Shown: piece after piece, positions 15,602-26,337 of the stretch
Position numbering within the stretch: the first letter of the stretch is position 1
How the letters are laid out: each line of letters starts with the position of its first letter
Source: Zeimonas sediminis
Lineage (GTDB): Bacteria > Pseudomonadota > Gammaproteobacteria > Burkholderiales > Burkholderiaceae_E
Assembly: GCF_023721795.1 (NCBI RefSeq)
Contig: NZ_JAMQYE010000002.1
Coordinates: 124,001 to 188,000 of the forward strand
Direction: 5' to 3'
Length of the DNA: 64,000 nucleotides
Notes under the pieces: generated by a model
What the model was told of the DNA's origin: nothing
Database searches by the model: none
What the model saw: only the letters and a program-made list of their open reading frames with translations
Position numbers and translations under genes: made by a program

Positions 15602-16189
15602 TCAGCCCCGCTCGAACGCCGGCCAGGGCCAGGCCCCCGACACCAGCTTGTCGAGCCAGAACACCGCGATCTGGGTCTTGACGTCGGTGAGCCGGCCGGC
15701 GCGAAGCTCGCCGATCAGCCAGTCGAGCGTGACCGCCTCGACGTCCAGGTGCTCGTCGTCGTCGAGCTTCTGGCCGCTGTGCTCGAGGCCGCGGCACAGG
15801 TAGACGTGCATCTCCTCGGTGGCGAAGCCGATCGCCGGATGCAGCACGGTGAGCAGCGCCCACTCGGCCGCCCGGTAGCCGGTCTCCTCGAGCAGCTCGC
15901 GCTTCGCGGTGACAAGCGGCGCCTCGCCCGGATCGAGCTTGCCCGCCGGCATCTCCACAAAATGGCGGCGAAGCGGATAGCGGTACTGCCGCTCGACCAG
16001 GATGCGGCCGTCGTCGAGCAGCGGGATCATGACCGCGGCGCCCGGGTGCACCACGTACTCGCGGAAGCTCTCGCGCCCGTCGGGCAGGGCCACGCGGTCG
16101 CGGCGGATCTTCAGGAAGCCGCCCTGCCACGCGAGCTCGGACTCGAGCTCGCGCTCGGTCAGGTCGCGCGGCGCCTGCCGCTCGCTCAT
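15602..16189 (-). CDS. Nudix hydrolase, ADP-ribose pyrophosphatase type
   Basis: 195 residues. The Nudix box is complete: GKLDPGEAPLVTAKRELLEE followed by TGY, giving the G-x5-E-x7-REUxEExG pattern. The N-terminal WQGGFLKIRRDRVALPDG and the region GFATEEMHVYLCRGL fit the NudF/ADP-ribose pyrophosphatase group. It should hydrolyse ADP-ribose or a related nucleoside diphosphate in the cytoplasm. It is the first gene after nuoN, 61 bp downstream, and may be read through from the nuo operon. Confidence 0.88.
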   Translation of the reverse strand: MSERQAPRDLTERELESELAWQGGFLKIRRDRVALPDGRESFREYVVHPGAAVMIPLLDDGRILVERQYRYPLRRHFVEMPAGKLDPGEAPLVTAKRELLEETGYRAAEWALLTVLHPAIGFATEEMHVYLCRGLEHSGQKLDDDEHLDVEAVTLDWLIGELRAGRLTDVKTQIAVFWLDKLVSGAWPWPAFERG

Positions 16190-16250
16190 CGCGCGAAACG
16201 CCCGGAGCAGGTCTCGCCGAGGGCGGGCTCGCGCTGCATCGGGCGAGCGC

Positions 16251-17729
16251 TCAGCCCGCGACCGCGGCGCGGATCGCCTCGAGGCACACCGCCATCAGAG
16301 GGCCCGGCACGATGCCCAGCAGCAGCACCGCGGCGCCGTTGACCGCGAGCGTGGCGCGCGCGGCGCTGCCAGCCTCGATCGGAGGCTGCTCGCCGGCCTC
16401 GTCGAAGTACATGACCTTGACGATGCGCAGGTAGTAGAAGGCGCCGACCAGCGAGAACAGCACCGCCACCACCGCCAGCCAGACCAGGCCCGCCTCGACC
16501 GCGGCGGTCAGCACGGCCAGCTTGGCGTAGAAGCCGACCAGCGGCGGGATGCCGGCCAGCGAGAACATCAGCAGCAGCATGACCAGCGCCATCCACGGGC
16601 TGCGCGCGTTCAGGCCGCGCAGGTCGGAGATGCGGTCGCACTCGAAGCCGCGGCGCGACAGCAGCTGCACCAGGCCGAAGGTGCCCAGCGTGGTCAGCAC
16701 GTAGGTGATCACGTAGAACAGCGACGCGCCCCAGGCGGCCGGCACGCCGCCGGCGTCGCCGCCCACGATGCCCGACAGGAAGCCGAGCAGCACGAAGCCG
16801 ACCTGCGCGATCGTGGACCACGCGAGCATGCGCTTCAGGTTGGTCTGCGCGATCGCCACGACGTTGCCGACCGCCAGCGAGGCGACCGCCAGCACCAGGA
16901 TCATCGCCTGCCAGTCGGCTGCCACGCCGGGCAGCCCCTCGACCAGCATCCGGAACGCGATCGCGAAGGCGGCCAGCTTGGGCGCGCCGGCGATCAGCAG
17001 CGTGGTGGACGTGGGCGTGCCCTGGTACACGTCGGGCAGCCACATGTGGAAAGGCACCGCGCCGAGCTTGAAGGCCAGGCCCGCCACCAGGAAGACCACG
17101 CCGAACGAGAAGACCGTCGGGTTGGCCAGCCCGGCCTCGAAGCGGCGCGCGATCTCGAAGAGGTCCAGGCTGCCGGCGCCGCCGTAGATCATCGACATGC
17201 CGTACAGCAGGAAGCCCGACGCGAGCGCCCCCAGCACGAAGTACTTCATCGCCGCCTCGGTCGACGCGTTGTCGTCGCGGCGCATCGCGGCCAGCGCGTA
17301 AAGCGACAGCGACATCAGCTCCAGCCCGAGGTAGATCACCAGCAGGTTGGCGGCCGAGATCATCACCATCTGGCCCAGCAGCGAGAACAGCGCCAGCGCG
17401 TGGAACTCGCTGCGCGGGATGTCCCGATCGGCCGTGTAGCGGCCCGCGTAGACCAGCGTGGCCGCCACCGCGACGATCGCGCACAGCTTGAGCAGGTTGG
17501 AGAGGGGGTCGGCCACGTACAGGCCGTTGAACGCGTAGTGCGTGCCCTCGGCGCCCATCTGGCCGATCAGCGCGGCGGCGGGGAAGGCCATCGCCGCCAG
17601 CGCGAGCGCGAGCGAGGACGGGCGCCTGGGCGACTTCACGATCGCCTCGACAAGCAGCACGCAGCAGGCCGCCACGAGCAGGAGGATCTCGGGGACCGCA
17701 GCAAGGATGTTCAGGGATTCAGCGTTCAT
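16251..17729 (-). CDS. nuoN: NADH-quinone oxidoreductase subunit N
   Basis: 492 residues with about 14 membrane helices, an antiporter-like proton-pumping subunit of complex I. The key charged residues of the half-channel are visible: Glu137 in [10 protein letters not shown], Lys221 in [16 protein letters not shown], and the Lys of [13 protein letters not shown]. It is the last gene of the nuo operon, 34 bp after nuoM. Confidence 0.96.
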   Translation of the reverse strand: MNAESLNILAAVPEILLLVAACCVLLVEAIVKSPRRPSSLALALAAMAFPAAALIGQMGAEGTHYAFNGLYVADPLSNLLKLCAIVAVAATLVYAGRYTADRDIPRSEFHALALFSLLGQMVMISAANLLVIYLGLELMSLSLYALAAMRRDDNASTEAAMKYFVLGALASGFLLYGMSMIYGGAGSLDLFEIARRFEAGLANPTVFSFGVVFLVAGLAFKLGAVPFHMWLPDVYQGTPTSTTLLIAGAPKLAAFAIAFRMLVEGLPGVAADWQAMILVLAVASLAVGNVVAIAQTNLKRMLAWSTIAQVGFVLLGFLSGIVGGDAGGVPAAWGASLFYVITYVLTTLGTFGLVQLLSRRGFECDRISDLRGLNARSPWMALVMLLLMFSLAGIPPLVGFYAKLAVLTAAVEAGLVWLAVVAVLFSLVGAFYYLRIVKVMYFDEAGEQPPIEAGSAARATLAVNGAAVLLLGIVPGPLMAVCLEAIRAAVAG

Positions 17730-17763
17730 CTCGTTGTTCCGCGAGGCGTTCCGGTCGCACCGC

Positions 17764-19245
17764 TCACTTGATCTTGGAGACCGACACGTGCTCGAGCAGC
17801 GCGCCGATCGAGGCTTCGGTCATGTCGGTGACCGGCTTCGGGAACACGCCCATGCCCAGCACCAGCAGGGCCATCGCCATCAGCATCCAGAACTCGCGCC
17901 GGTTGAGGTCCTGCAGGCCGCGCACCTTGTCGTTGGCAATCTCGCCGAAGATCACCCGCTTGTACATCCAGAGCGAGTAGGCCGCGCCCCAGATCAGCGC
18001 GGTGGCGGCGACCAGGCCGATCCAGAAGTCGAACTGGACCGCGCCGAGGATCACGAAGAACTCGCCGATGAAGCCCGAGGTGGCGGGCAGGCCGGCGTTG
18101 GCCATCGAGAACAGCATGAACAGCGCGGCGAACTTCGGCATCGTGTTCACCACGCCGCCGTAATCGGCGATGTTGCGCGAGTGCAACCGGTCGTACATGA
18201 CGCCGATGCACAGGAACATCGCGCCCGACACGAAGCCGTGCGAGATCATCTGCACGATTGCGCCCTGCACGCCCATGTGGTTGAAGATGAAGAAGCCGAG
18301 CGTGACGAAGCCCATGTGCGCGATCGACGAGTAGGCGACCAGCTTCTTCATGTCGGCCTGCACCAGCGCCACCAGGCCGATGTAGACGACCGCGATCAGC
18401 GACAGCGCGATCATCAGCCAGGCGAGTTCGTGGCTCGCGTCGGGCGCGATCGGCAGCGAGAACCGCAGGAAGCCGTAGGCGCCGAGCTTCAGCATGATGG
18501 CCGCCAGCACGACAGAGCCGCCGGTGGGCGCCTCCACGTGCGCATCGGGCAGCCAGGTGTGCACCGGCCACATCGGCACCTTGACCGCGAAGGCCACCAG
18601 GAAGGCCAGGAAGATCGGCACCTGCACCTCGAGCGGCAACGGCAGCTTGTGCCAGTCGAGGATCGCGAACGAGCCGGACTCCAGGTACAGCCAGATGATG
18701 GCCACCAGCGTGAGCAGCGAGCCCAGCAGCGTGTACAGGAAGAACTTGAAGGCCGCGTAGACCCGGTTGGGCCCGCCCCAGACGCCGATGATGATGTACA
18801 TCGGAATCAGCGTGGCCTCGAAGAACACGTAGAACAACAGCCCGTCGAGCGCGCTGAACACGCCGATCATCAGGCCGGACAGGATCAGGAAGGCCGCCAT
18901 GTACTGCGCGACCCGCTCGGTGATCACCTCCCAGCCGGCGATGACCACGATCACCGTGATGAACGCGGTGAGGATCACGAACCACACCGACAGGCCGTCG
19001 ACGCCCAGGTGGTAGTCGACCGCGAAGGCCTCGATCCAGGGCGCGAGCTCGACGAACTGCATCGCCGACGAGGCGCGGTCGAACTCGGTGAACAGCGGCA
19101 GCGTGGCGAGCAGCCCGAGCAGCGCGCCAACCAGCGCCACCACGCGCACCGCCGGCGCGTTGCGGTCGTTGCCCACGGCCAGCAGGGCCACGCCGAACAG
19201 GATCGGAATCCAGATTGCGGCGCTCAGGATCGGAAAGGAACTCAT
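17764..19245 (-). CDS. nuoM: NADH-quinone oxidoreductase subunit M
   Basis: 493 residues, the expected length, with about 14 membrane helices. The proton-channel residues are Glu143 in [10 protein letters not shown] and Lys222 in [17 protein letters not shown]. The start MSSFPIL was chosen because the frame upstream runs antisense-like through nuoL. The gene begins 26 bp after nuoL. Confidence 0.96.
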   Translation of the reverse strand: MSSFPILSAAIWIPILFGVALLAVGNDRNAPAVRVVALVGALLGLLATLPLFTEFDRASSAMQFVELAPWIEAFAVDYHLGVDGLSVWFVILTAFITVIVVIAGWEVITERVAQYMAAFLILSGLMIGVFSALDGLLFYVFFEATLIPMYIIIGVWGGPNRVYAAFKFFLYTLLGSLLTLVAIIWLYLESGSFAILDWHKLPLPLEVQVPIFLAFLVAFAVKVPMWPVHTWLPDAHVEAPTGGSVVLAAIMLKLGAYGFLRFSLPIAPDASHELAWLMIALSLIAVVYIGLVALVQADMKKLVAYSSIAHMGFVTLGFFIFNHMGVQGAIVQMISHGFVSGAMFLCIGVMYDRLHSRNIADYGGVVNTMPKFAALFMLFSMANAGLPATSGFIGEFFVILGAVQFDFWIGLVAATALIWGAAYSLWMYKRVIFGEIANDKVRGLQDLNRREFWMLMAMALLVLGMGVFPKPVTDMTEASIGALLEHVSVSKIK

Positions 19246-19271
19246 CGCGTTCGTTCTTCGTTGTGTCGGGG

Positions 19272-21341
19272 TCAGCCGCGCAGCAGCGGCAGCACGACGA
19301 ACAGGAGCAGCAGCGCCACGCCGGCGATCATCGTGATCGCGTAGCTGTTGAGCCGCCCGTTCTGGGCCAGGCGCAGCACGCCGGAGAACCAGCCGACCAG
19401 CTTCGCGCTGCCGTTGACCGCCAGGCCGTCGATCAGTGCCTGGTCGCCGCCCTTCCACAGGCCGCGACCCAGCGCGCGGGCGCCGGCGGCGAAGACGACC
19501 TCGTTGATCCGGTCCATGTAGTACTTGTTGTCGAGCAGCCGGTAAAGGCCGCCGGCCGAGGCCTTGATCGCCTCGGGCAGCTTCGGGTTGACCATGTAGA
19601 AGTACCAGGCCACGACCACGCCCGCCAGCGCCAGCCAGAACGCGGGGGTGGCGACCGAATGCGTGCCGAGCGCGAACCAGCCGTGGAAGTGCTCGGCCAG
19701 CGTCGCCATGGCCGGGTGCTTCGCCGCGTCGACCGCGATGACGCCGTCGAAGTAGCCGCCGAACAGCATCGGCCCGACCGCGAAGGCGCCGATGACCACC
19801 GACGGGATCGCGAGCAGCACCAGCGGCAGCGTGACCACCCACGGCGACTCGTGCGGCTTCTGGCCCGGCGCGAGCCCGTGGTGATGCTCGTCGTGGCCGT
19901 GCTCGTCGTCGCCGTGCGCGTCGCCGCCATGGGCGCCGTGGCCGTGCGCCGCGTGCGCTTCGGCGTGACCGTGGGCCGGCTTGTTCCAGCGCTCCTCGCC
20001 GTGGAAGACCAGGAAGTACATCCGGAACGAGTAGAAGGCGGTGACGAACACGCCGGCCAGCACCGCGAAGTAGGCGAAGCCCGCGCCCGGCACGTCGGCG
20101 AACTTCGCCGCCTCGATGATCAGGTCCTTCGAGTAGAAGCCCGCGAAGAACGGCGTGCCGATCAGCGCCAGCGAGCCGATCAGCGAGGTGATCCACGTGA
20201 TCGGCATGTACTTGCGCAGCCCGCCCATGTTGCGGATGTCCTGGTCGTGGTGCATGCCGATGATGACCGAGCCTGCCGCCAGGAACAGCAGCGCCTTGAA
20301 GAAGGCGTGCGTCATCAGGTGGAAGATCGCGACGCTGTAGGCCGAGGCGCCGAGCGCGACCGTCATGTAGCCGAGCTGCGACAGCGTGGAATAGGCGACC
20401 ACCCGCTTGATGTCGTTCTGGATGATGCCCAGGAAGCCCATGAACAGCGCGGTGATCGCGCCGATCGTGATGACCACGCCCAGCGCGGTGTCGGACAGCT
20501 CGAAGAGCGGCGACATGCGCGCCACCATGAAGATGCCGGCCGTGACCATGGTCGCCGCGTGGATCAGCGCCGAGATCGGCGTCGGGCCTTCCATCGAGTC
20601 GGGCAGCCACACGTGCAGCGGGAACTGCGCCGACTTGCCCATCGCGCCGATGAACAGGCAGATGCAGGCCACGGTGAGCAGCGACCACTGCGTGCCGGGG
20701 ATCAGCTCGATCGTGCGGTCGGCCAGGCCGGGCGCGGCGGCGAAGGTCTGCGCGTAGTCGAGCGAGCCGAAGTGCGCGAGCACCAGGCCGATGCCCAGCA
20801 CGAAGCCGAAGTCGCCGACCCGGTTGACCAGGAAGGCCTTCATGTTCGCGTAGATCGCCGTGGGCCGCTTGAACCAGAAACCGATCAGCAGGTAAGAGAC
20901 CAGGCCCACCGCTTCCCAGCCGAAGAACAGCTGCAGGAAGTTGTTCGCCATCACCAGCATCATCATCGAGAAGGTGAACAGCGAGATGTACGAGAAGAAG
21001 CGCTGGTAGCCCGGGTCCTCGGCCATGTAGCCGATCGTGTACACGTGCACCATCAGCGACACCGAGGTGACCACGCACATCATCGTGGCCGTAAGGGTGT
21101 CGACCAGGAAACCGACCTCGAGGTTCACGCCCCCGACCGACGCCCACTGGTAGACGGTGCCGTTGAAGGTGTTGCCCTGCAACACGTCGAACAGCGTCCA
21201 GAGCGAGGCCAGGAAGGACACCGCCACGCCGGCGATGGTCACCGTGTGGGCGCCGGCGCGGCCGACCTGCCGGCCGAACAGGCCGGCCACGATTGCGCCG
21301 ACCAGCGGGGCGAAGGCTGCGAGAAGGTATGCGGTTTTCAT
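19272..21341 (-). CDS. nuoL: NADH-quinone oxidoreductase subunit L with a histidine-rich loop
   Basis: 689 residues, longer than the E. coli protein (613). The core is standard: Glu143 in FFGWEAVGL, Lys236 in MGKSAQFPLHVWLPDSMEGP, and a C-terminal part with the lateral helix and final membrane segment. Between helices near residues 440 and 500 there is an insertion rich in His, Gly, Ala and Asp: 12 histidines in residues 457-488. This would be an exposed loop and could bind metal ions. The function of the loop is unknown. The gene starts 4 bp after nuoK. Confidence 0.96.
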   Translation of the reverse strand: MKTAYLLAAFAPLVGAIVAGLFGRQVGRAGAHTVTIAGVAVSFLASLWTLFDVLQGNTFNGTVYQWASVGGVNLEVGFLVDTLTATMMCVVTSVSLMVHVYTIGYMAEDPGYQRFFSYISLFTFSMMMLVMANNFLQLFFGWEAVGLVSYLLIGFWFKRPTAIYANMKAFLVNRVGDFGFVLGIGLVLAHFGSLDYAQTFAAAPGLADRTIELIPGTQWSLLTVACICLFIGAMGKSAQFPLHVWLPDSMEGPTPISALIHAATMVTAGIFMVARMSPLFELSDTALGVVITIGAITALFMGFLGIIQNDIKRVVAYSTLSQLGYMTVALGASAYSVAIFHLMTHAFFKALLFLAAGSVIIGMHHDQDIRNMGGLRKYMPITWITSLIGSLALIGTPFFAGFYSKDLIIEAAKFADVPGAGFAYFAVLAGVFVTAFYSFRMYFLVFHGEERWNKPAHGHAEAHAAHGHGAHGGDAHGDDEHGHDEHHHGLAPGQKPHESPWVVTLPLVLLAIPSVVIGAFAVGPMLFGGYFDGVIAVDAAKHPAMATLAEHFHGWFALGTHSVATPAFWLALAGVVVAWYFYMVNPKLPEAIKASAGGLYRLLDNKYYMDRINEVVFAAGARALGRGLWKGGDQALIDGLAVNGSAKLVGWFSGVLRLAQNGRLNSYAITMIAGVALLLLFVVLPLLRG
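19878..19973 (-). other. Histidine-rich insertion of NuoL
   Basis: Codons for NuoL residues 457-488. It has 12 His among 32 residues, interspersed with Gly, Ala, Asp and Glu (for example HGHAEAHAAHGHGAH). It lies between two membrane helices, just after a conserved FHGEERW segment. Confidence 0.85.
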
Positions 21342-21345
21342 TTCG

Positions 21346-21654
21346 TCAGCCCTTCAGGCTGTCGAGCGCCTCGGCATCGACCGTATCGAAGTTGCGGAAC
21401 AGCAGGACCAGGATCGCCAGGCCGATCGCGGACTCGGCGGCGGCCACCGTCAGGATGAAGAACACGAAGATCTGCCCCGCCGCGTCGCCGAGGAAATGCG
21501 AGAAGGCGATGAAGTTCAGGTTGACCGCGAGCAGCATCAGCTCGATCGCCATCAGCACGATGATCACGTTGCGGCGGTTCATGAAGATCCCGATCACGCT
21601 GATCGCGAACAGGATCGCGCCGAGGATCAGGAAGTGGGCGAGCGAGAGGGTCAT
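21346..21654 (-). CDS. nuoK: NADH-quinone oxidoreductase subunit K
   Basis: 102 residues and three membrane helices. The two buried acidic residues of the proton path are Glu38 in LMAIELMLL and Glu74 in [10 protein letters not shown]. Its start overlaps the nuoJ stop by 4 bp (ATGA), indicating coupled translation. Confidence 0.96.
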   Translation of the reverse strand: MTLSLAHFLILGAILFAISVIGIFMNRRNVIIVLMAIELMLLAVNLNFIAFSHFLGDAAGQIFVFFILTVAAAESAIGLAILVLLFRNFDTVDAEALDSLKG

Positions 21655-22265
21655 TCCTGGCTCCCTTCACGGGGCTGGGCAGGCATCTTGATCATGCGCA
21701 GGCGGTCCTGGCTGCGGGTGCGCACCGCCGCCGACGGGTCGTTGTAGCGAACGTCCTTCCGGCGGCGCAGGGTCAGCGCGATCGCCGACACGATCGCCAC
21801 CAGCAGGATCACCGCCGCGATCTCGAAGGCCCACACGTACTCGGTGTACAGCAGGCTGCCCAGCGCCTTCGTGTTGCTGTAGTCGGCCGGCAGCTTCGGC
21901 GCATCGGACGCCTTCACGTTGCCGAAGGAGTGGATCAGCACCGCCGCCAGCTCGAGCACCACGACCACGCCCACGAACAGCGCCACCGGCAGGTTCATCC
22001 AGAAGCCGCGGCGCGCGCTGTCGAGGTTGACGTCGAGCATCATGACCACGAACAGGAACAGCACCATGACGGCGCCCACGTAGACGAGCACCAGCGTGAT
22101 CGCGAGGAACTCGGCCTTCAGCAGCATCCAGATCGCCGCGGCCGAGCAGAAGGTGAGCACGAGGAACAGCGCCGAGTGCACCGGATTGCGCGAGGAGATC
22201 ACGCGCAGCGCCGCGAACACGGTCACGGCGGCGAAGACGTAGAAGAGGACGGTCGTGGCTTGCAT
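21651..22265 (-). CDS. nuoJ: NADH-quinone oxidoreductase subunit J
   Basis: 204 residues. It has five membrane helices; the third includes the family segment [17 protein letters not shown]. The C-terminus is a charged cytoplasmic tail. It lies 27 bp after nuoI and overlaps nuoK by 4 bp. Confidence 0.95.
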   Translation of the reverse strand: MQATTVLFYVFAAVTVFAALRVISSRNPVHSALFLVLTFCSAAAIWMLLKAEFLAITLVLVYVGAVMVLFLFVVMMLDVNLDSARRGFWMNLPVALFVGVVVVLELAAVLIHSFGNVKASDAPKLPADYSNTKALGSLLYTEYVWAFEIAAVILLVAIVSAIALTLRRRKDVRYNDPSAAVRTRSQDRLRMIKMPAQPREGSQE

Positions 22266-22292
22266 GGATGTCGCTTGGCCCGGAGCTTCGCG

Positions 22293-22790
22293 TCAGCGAT
22301 AGCGGGCGTCTGCCTCCCGGTTGGCGGCGATTTCCTTCTCGTAGCGGTCGCCGATCGCGAGCAGCATTTCCTTGGTGAAGTACAGGTCGCCGCGCTTCTC
22401 GCCGTGGTACTCGTGAATGTGCGTCTCGACGATCGAGTCGACCGGGCAGCTCTCCTCGCAGAAGCCGCAGAAGATGCACTTGGTCAGGTCGATGTCGTAG
22501 CGGGTGGTGCGGCGCGTGCCGTCGGCCCGCTTCTCGGACTCGATCGTGATCGCCAGGGCCGGGCAGACCGCCTCGCACAGCTTGCAGGCGATGCAGCGCT
22601 CCTCGCCGTTCGGGTAGCGGCGCAGCGCGTGCAGGCCGCGGAAGCGCGGCGACATCGGCGTCTTCTCCTCGGGATAGAGCACCGTGATCTTGCGCGCGAA
22701 GAAGTACCGCCCGGTGAGCCGCAGCCCCTTGAGCAGTTCGGTGAGCATGAAGCTCGAGAAGAAATCCTTGACCGCTTCCATGTGAGTCAC
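22293..22790 (-). CDS. nuoI: NADH-quinone oxidoreductase subunit I
   Basis: 165 residues. Two ferredoxin-type [4Fe-4S] motifs are present, [16 protein letters not shown] and [16 protein letters not shown], forming clusters N6a and N6b of the peripheral arm. The N-terminal helix anchors it to the membrane. It starts 10 bp after nuoH. Confidence 0.96.
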   Translation of the reverse strand: MTHMEAVKDFFSSFMLTELLKGLRLTGRYFFARKITVLYPEEKTPMSPRFRGLHALRRYPNGEERCIACKLCEAVCPALAITIESEKRADGTRRTTRYDIDLTKCIFCGFCEESCPVDSIVETHIHEYHGEKRGDLYFTKEMLLAIGDRYEKEIAANREADARYR

Positions 22791-22800
22791 CCGTTGCCGG

Positions 22801-23874
22801 TCAGTTCCAGATGTTCCACGGGGTCTGGATCCAGGCGGCGATCACCACCAGCCAGACCAGCGTCACCGGAATGAAGATCTTCCAGCCCAGCCGCATGATC
22901 TGGTCGTAGCGATAGCGCGGGAACGAGGCCCGGAACCAGATGAACAGCGAGACGACGCAGAAGGTCTTGATGCCGAGCCACAGCCAGCCCGGGATCCAGT
23001 TGAAGACGACCGAATCGATCGGCGGATACCAGCCGCCCAGGAACATGATCGACGCGAGCGCCGACAGCAGGATCATGTTCGCGTACTCGGCCAGGAAGAA
23101 GACCGCGAAGCCCATGCCCGAGTACTCGACCATGTGGCCGGCAACGATCTCGGACTCGCCCTCGACCACGTCGAACGGGTGGCGGTTGGTCTCGGCGACC
23201 GACGAGATCACGTAGACGACGAAGATCGGCAGCAGCGGCAGCCAGTTCCAGGACAGGAAGTTCAGGCCCATTTCGGCGAAACGGCCCTCGCCCTGGCCGG
23301 TGACGATGTCGACCATGTTCAGGCTGCCCGAGACCATCAGCACCACGACCAGGCAGAAGCCGATCGCCAGCTCGTAGGACACCATCTGGGCCGACGCGCG
23401 CATCGCGCCGAGGAACGCGTACTTCGAGTTCGACGCCCAGCCGGCGATGATCACGCCGTAGACCTCGACCGAGGTGATCGCCAACAGCAGCAGCAGGCCC
23501 GCGTTCACGTTGGCCAGCACCAGCTCGGGGCCGAACGGGATCACGGCCCACGCCGCCATCGCCGGCATGATCGTCATGATCGGGCCGAGCAGGTACAGGC
23601 CCTTGTTCGCCTGCGTCGGCATGATGATCTCTTTGAACATCAGCTTGAACGCGTCGGCGATCGGCTGCAGCAGGCCCTTGGGCCCCACCCGGTTCGGGCC
23701 GATGCGCAGGTGCATGTAGCCGATCATCTTGCGCTCCCACAGCGTGAGATACGCGACGCAGCCGAGCACCGGCAGCACGATGCAGACGATCTTGACCAGG
23801 TTCCAGACGACCGGCCAGGCGGCGCCGAGCGTGCCCTCGCCCCAGGTGGTGACGCCGTTGAGCAGATTCTCCAT
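22801..23874 (-). CDS. nuoH: NADH-quinone oxidoreductase subunit H
   Basis: 357 residues, with eight or nine membrane helices. The segments [20 protein letters not shown] and [19 protein letters not shown] are the conserved quinone-site and E-channel loops. I set the start at [12 protein letters not shown], since the open frame upstream is nuoG in another phase. Confidence 0.96.
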   Translation of the reverse strand: MENLLNGVTTWGEGTLGAAWPVVWNLVKIVCIVLPVLGCVAYLTLWERKMIGYMHLRIGPNRVGPKGLLQPIADAFKLMFKEIIMPTQANKGLYLLGPIMTIMPAMAAWAVIPFGPELVLANVNAGLLLLLAITSVEVYGVIIAGWASNSKYAFLGAMRASAQMVSYELAIGFCLVVVLMVSGSLNMVDIVTGQGEGRFAEMGLNFLSWNWLPLLPIFVVYVISSVAETNRHPFDVVEGESEIVAGHMVEYSGMGFAVFFLAEYANMILLSALASIMFLGGWYPPIDSVVFNWIPGWLWLGIKTFCVVSLFIWFRASFPRYRYDQIMRLGWKIFIPVTLVWLVVIAAWIQTPWNIWN

Positions 23875-23921
23875 GTTCCCGTTCTTCGTCCGCGTTTCGT
23901 CTCGAGGGTTCGTCCGCCCGC

Positions 23922-26291
23922 TCAGGCCCGCTCGACGCGCGCCGCGCCGGTCATCGCGGCCAGCCTGACCGTGGCCTCGTGGCCGCTGGCCAGCCTCAGC
24001 ACGCCGTCGGCCAGCGCCGGATCGACGGCCAGCTCGACCAGCGCGTCGCCGCCACCCGCCATGCTCACCCGCACCTTGTCGCCGCTCGCCGGCCCGCCGA
24101 GCGCGGCCAGCGTCGCCGGGCTGACCCGGGCCTTGGGCGCACGCGCATCGCTGGTCTGTTGCAGGCTGGGCGCGCGGCGCACGATCGGGTCGACCGAGTA
24201 GATCGCGACCTCGGGCAGGCGCTCCAGCGCGCCCGCCTGGGCCGGCGCGGCGATCGATCCGATCGCGCCCGAGACGCGGTTGTCGAGCCTGGCGGCCACG
24301 TCGGCCGGCAGCGCCTGCGCGCGCACCGCGTCGGCGGAGTCCTGGTCGAAGCCGGGCAGGTCGAGCAGGTTGCCCAGCACGCGCAGCACCTTCCAGCCGG
24401 GGCGGGCCTCGCCCGCCGGGCGGACCACGCCGTTGAAGGACTGCACCCTGCCCTCGGCGCTGACGAAGGTGCCGGCGGTCTCGGTGAAGGGGGCGATCGG
24501 CAGCAGGCAGTCGGCCAGCTCGAGCAGCTCGTCGGACTTGTACGCGGAGAGCGCGATCACCGACTCGGCCGATGCGAGCGCGGCGCGGGCGGCGGCCGGC
24601 ATCGCGTGATCGTAGTCGGGCTCGACGTTCATCAGCAGGTACAGCGAGCGCGGCTGCTCGACCATCGCGCGGGCGTCGAGCCCGCCTTGCGACGGCACCG
24701 CACCGGCCAGCCAGCCGCCGACCGAGTTGGCCGACTCGCCCAGCCAGCCGAGCCGCGCGCCGGTTGCGTCGGCGATCGCCTGCGCGAGCCGGGCCAGCTG
24801 CGCCTGCGCCGGATGCTGCGCGACCGCGTTGCCGAGCAGCACCGCCTTGCGATCGCCCGTCACAAGCGACGCGGCGATCGCGCGCTCGGCATCGGTGGGC
24901 TGCACGCCATTCAGCTCGGCCGCCACGGACTCGGGCAGCTCGATGGTGCCGCCGGCCGCTGCGGCGGCCGCGGGCAGCGCCGCGAGGATGCCCGCCAGCA
25001 CGCGCGCCCACTGCGACGGCGCGGCCAGCGCCTTGTTCGCGACCGGCATCAGCAGGTCGTCGTCGGCCGCATGCACGATCGAGAGCCGGCAGCCGGCCTT
25101 GGCCGCCGCGCGCACCCGGGCGGCCAGCAGCGGATGGTCCTTGCGCAGGAAGGAGCCGACCAGCAGCAGGCGGTCGAGGCGATTGACCTCGGCCACCGCC
25201 ATGCCCAGCCAGGGCACGCCGGCGCGGGCGGCGTCGAGCGAGAAGTCGACCTGGCGCAGCCGGAAATCGACGTTGCCGCTTCCCAGCCCGCGGACCAGCT
25301 GCCCGAGCAGGTAGAGCTCCTCGACCGTGCCCTGCCCGGAAGCGAGCGCGCCGATCGCGGCCGCGCCCTTCTGCTCGCGCACCGTGCGCAGCGCGTGCGC
25401 CGCGTACTGGAGCGCGGTGGGCCAGTCGACCTCGCGCCACTGGCCGTCCTGCTTGAGCATCGGCGAGGCGAGGCGATCGGCGCTGTTCAGGCCTTCGTAG
25501 GAGAAGCGGTCGCGGTCGGAGAGCCAGCACTCGTTGACCGCCTCGTTCTCGAGCGGCACGACGCGCATCACCCGGTTGTTCTTGACCTGCACGACGATGT
25601 TCGAGCCGAGCGAATCGTGCGCGGCGACGGACTTGCGACGCGACAGCTCCCAGGTGCGGGCGCTGTAGCGGAAGGGCTTGCTGGTGAGCGCGCCGACCGG
25701 GCACAGGTCGATCATGTTGCCGGACAGCTCGGAGTCGACCGACTCGCCGAGGAAGCTCATGATCTCGGAGTGCTCGCCGCGGCCGGCCATGCCGAGTTCC
25801 ATGATCCCGGCAACTTCCTGGCCGAAGCGCACGCAGCGGGTGCAGTGGATGCAGCGGGTCATCTCCTCGGCGGAGATCAGAGGACCCATCGACTTGTGGA
25901 AGACGACGCGCTTGTCCTCGTGGTAGCTCGACGAGGAGCCGCCGTAGCCCACGGCCAGGTCCTGCAGCTGGCACTCGCCGCCCTGGTCGCAGATCGGGCA
26001 GTCGAGCGGATGGTTGATCAGCAGGAACTCCATCACGCCCTTCTGCGCGGCGACCGCCTTCGGGGAGTTCGTGTAGACCTTCATGCCGTTGGAGACCGGG
26101 GTGGCGCAGGCCGGCATCGGCTTGGGCGCCTTCTCGACCTCGACCAGGCACATCCGGCAGTTGGCCGCGATCGAGAGCTTCTTGTGGTAGCAGAAATGCG
26201 GCACGAAGATGTCGAGCGCGTTCGCCGCATGCATCACCATGCTGCCCTCGGGCACCTCGACTTCGCGGCCGTCGATCTCCAGCTTGACCAT
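23922..26291 (-). CDS. nuoG: NADH-quinone oxidoreductase subunit G
   Basis: 789 residues, typical for alpha- and betaproteobacteria and shorter than the E. coli protein. The N-terminal [2Fe-2S] region ([20 protein letters not shown]), the His/Cys motif [18 protein letters not shown] and the cluster motif [16 protein letters not shown] are all visible. [13 protein letters not shown] closes the cluster region. The rest is a molybdopterin-oxidoreductase-like fold that carries no active site in complex I. It follows nuoF by 46 bp. Confidence 0.95.
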   Translation of the reverse strand: MVKLEIDGREVEVPEGSMVMHAANALDIFVPHFCYHKKLSIAANCRMCLVEVEKAPKPMPACATPVSNGMKVYTNSPKAVAAQKGVMEFLLINHPLDCPICDQGGECQLQDLAVGYGGSSSSYHEDKRVVFHKSMGPLISAEEMTRCIHCTRCVRFGQEVAGIMELGMAGRGEHSEIMSFLGESVDSELSGNMIDLCPVGALTSKPFRYSARTWELSRRKSVAAHDSLGSNIVVQVKNNRVMRVVPLENEAVNECWLSDRDRFSYEGLNSADRLASPMLKQDGQWREVDWPTALQYAAHALRTVREQKGAAAIGALASGQGTVEELYLLGQLVRGLGSGNVDFRLRQVDFSLDAARAGVPWLGMAVAEVNRLDRLLLVGSFLRKDHPLLAARVRAAAKAGCRLSIVHAADDDLLMPVANKALAAPSQWARVLAGILAALPAAAAAAGGTIELPESVAAELNGVQPTDAERAIAASLVTGDRKAVLLGNAVAQHPAQAQLARLAQAIADATGARLGWLGESANSVGGWLAGAVPSQGGLDARAMVEQPRSLYLLMNVEPDYDHAMPAAARAALASAESVIALSAYKSDELLELADCLLPIAPFTETAGTFVSAEGRVQSFNGVVRPAGEARPGWKVLRVLGNLLDLPGFDQDSADAVRAQALPADVAARLDNRVSGAIGSIAAPAQAGALERLPEVAIYSVDPIVRRAPSLQQTSDARAPKARVSPATLAALGGPASGDKVRVSMAGGGDALVELAVDPALADGVLRLASGHEATVRLAAMTGAARVERA

Positions 26292-26337
26292 CTCGTATCC
26301 GTTTGTTCGTTGCGTTTCGCTGCGGGGCGGCGCCGGC

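Noticed and set aside
16002-21458. Long plus-strand open frames opposite nuoN, nuoM and nuoL
   Set aside because: They are rich in Arg, His, Gln and Asp, have no recognisable motif, and mirror the codon structure of the minus-strand genes. High GC content leaves such antisense frames open by chance.
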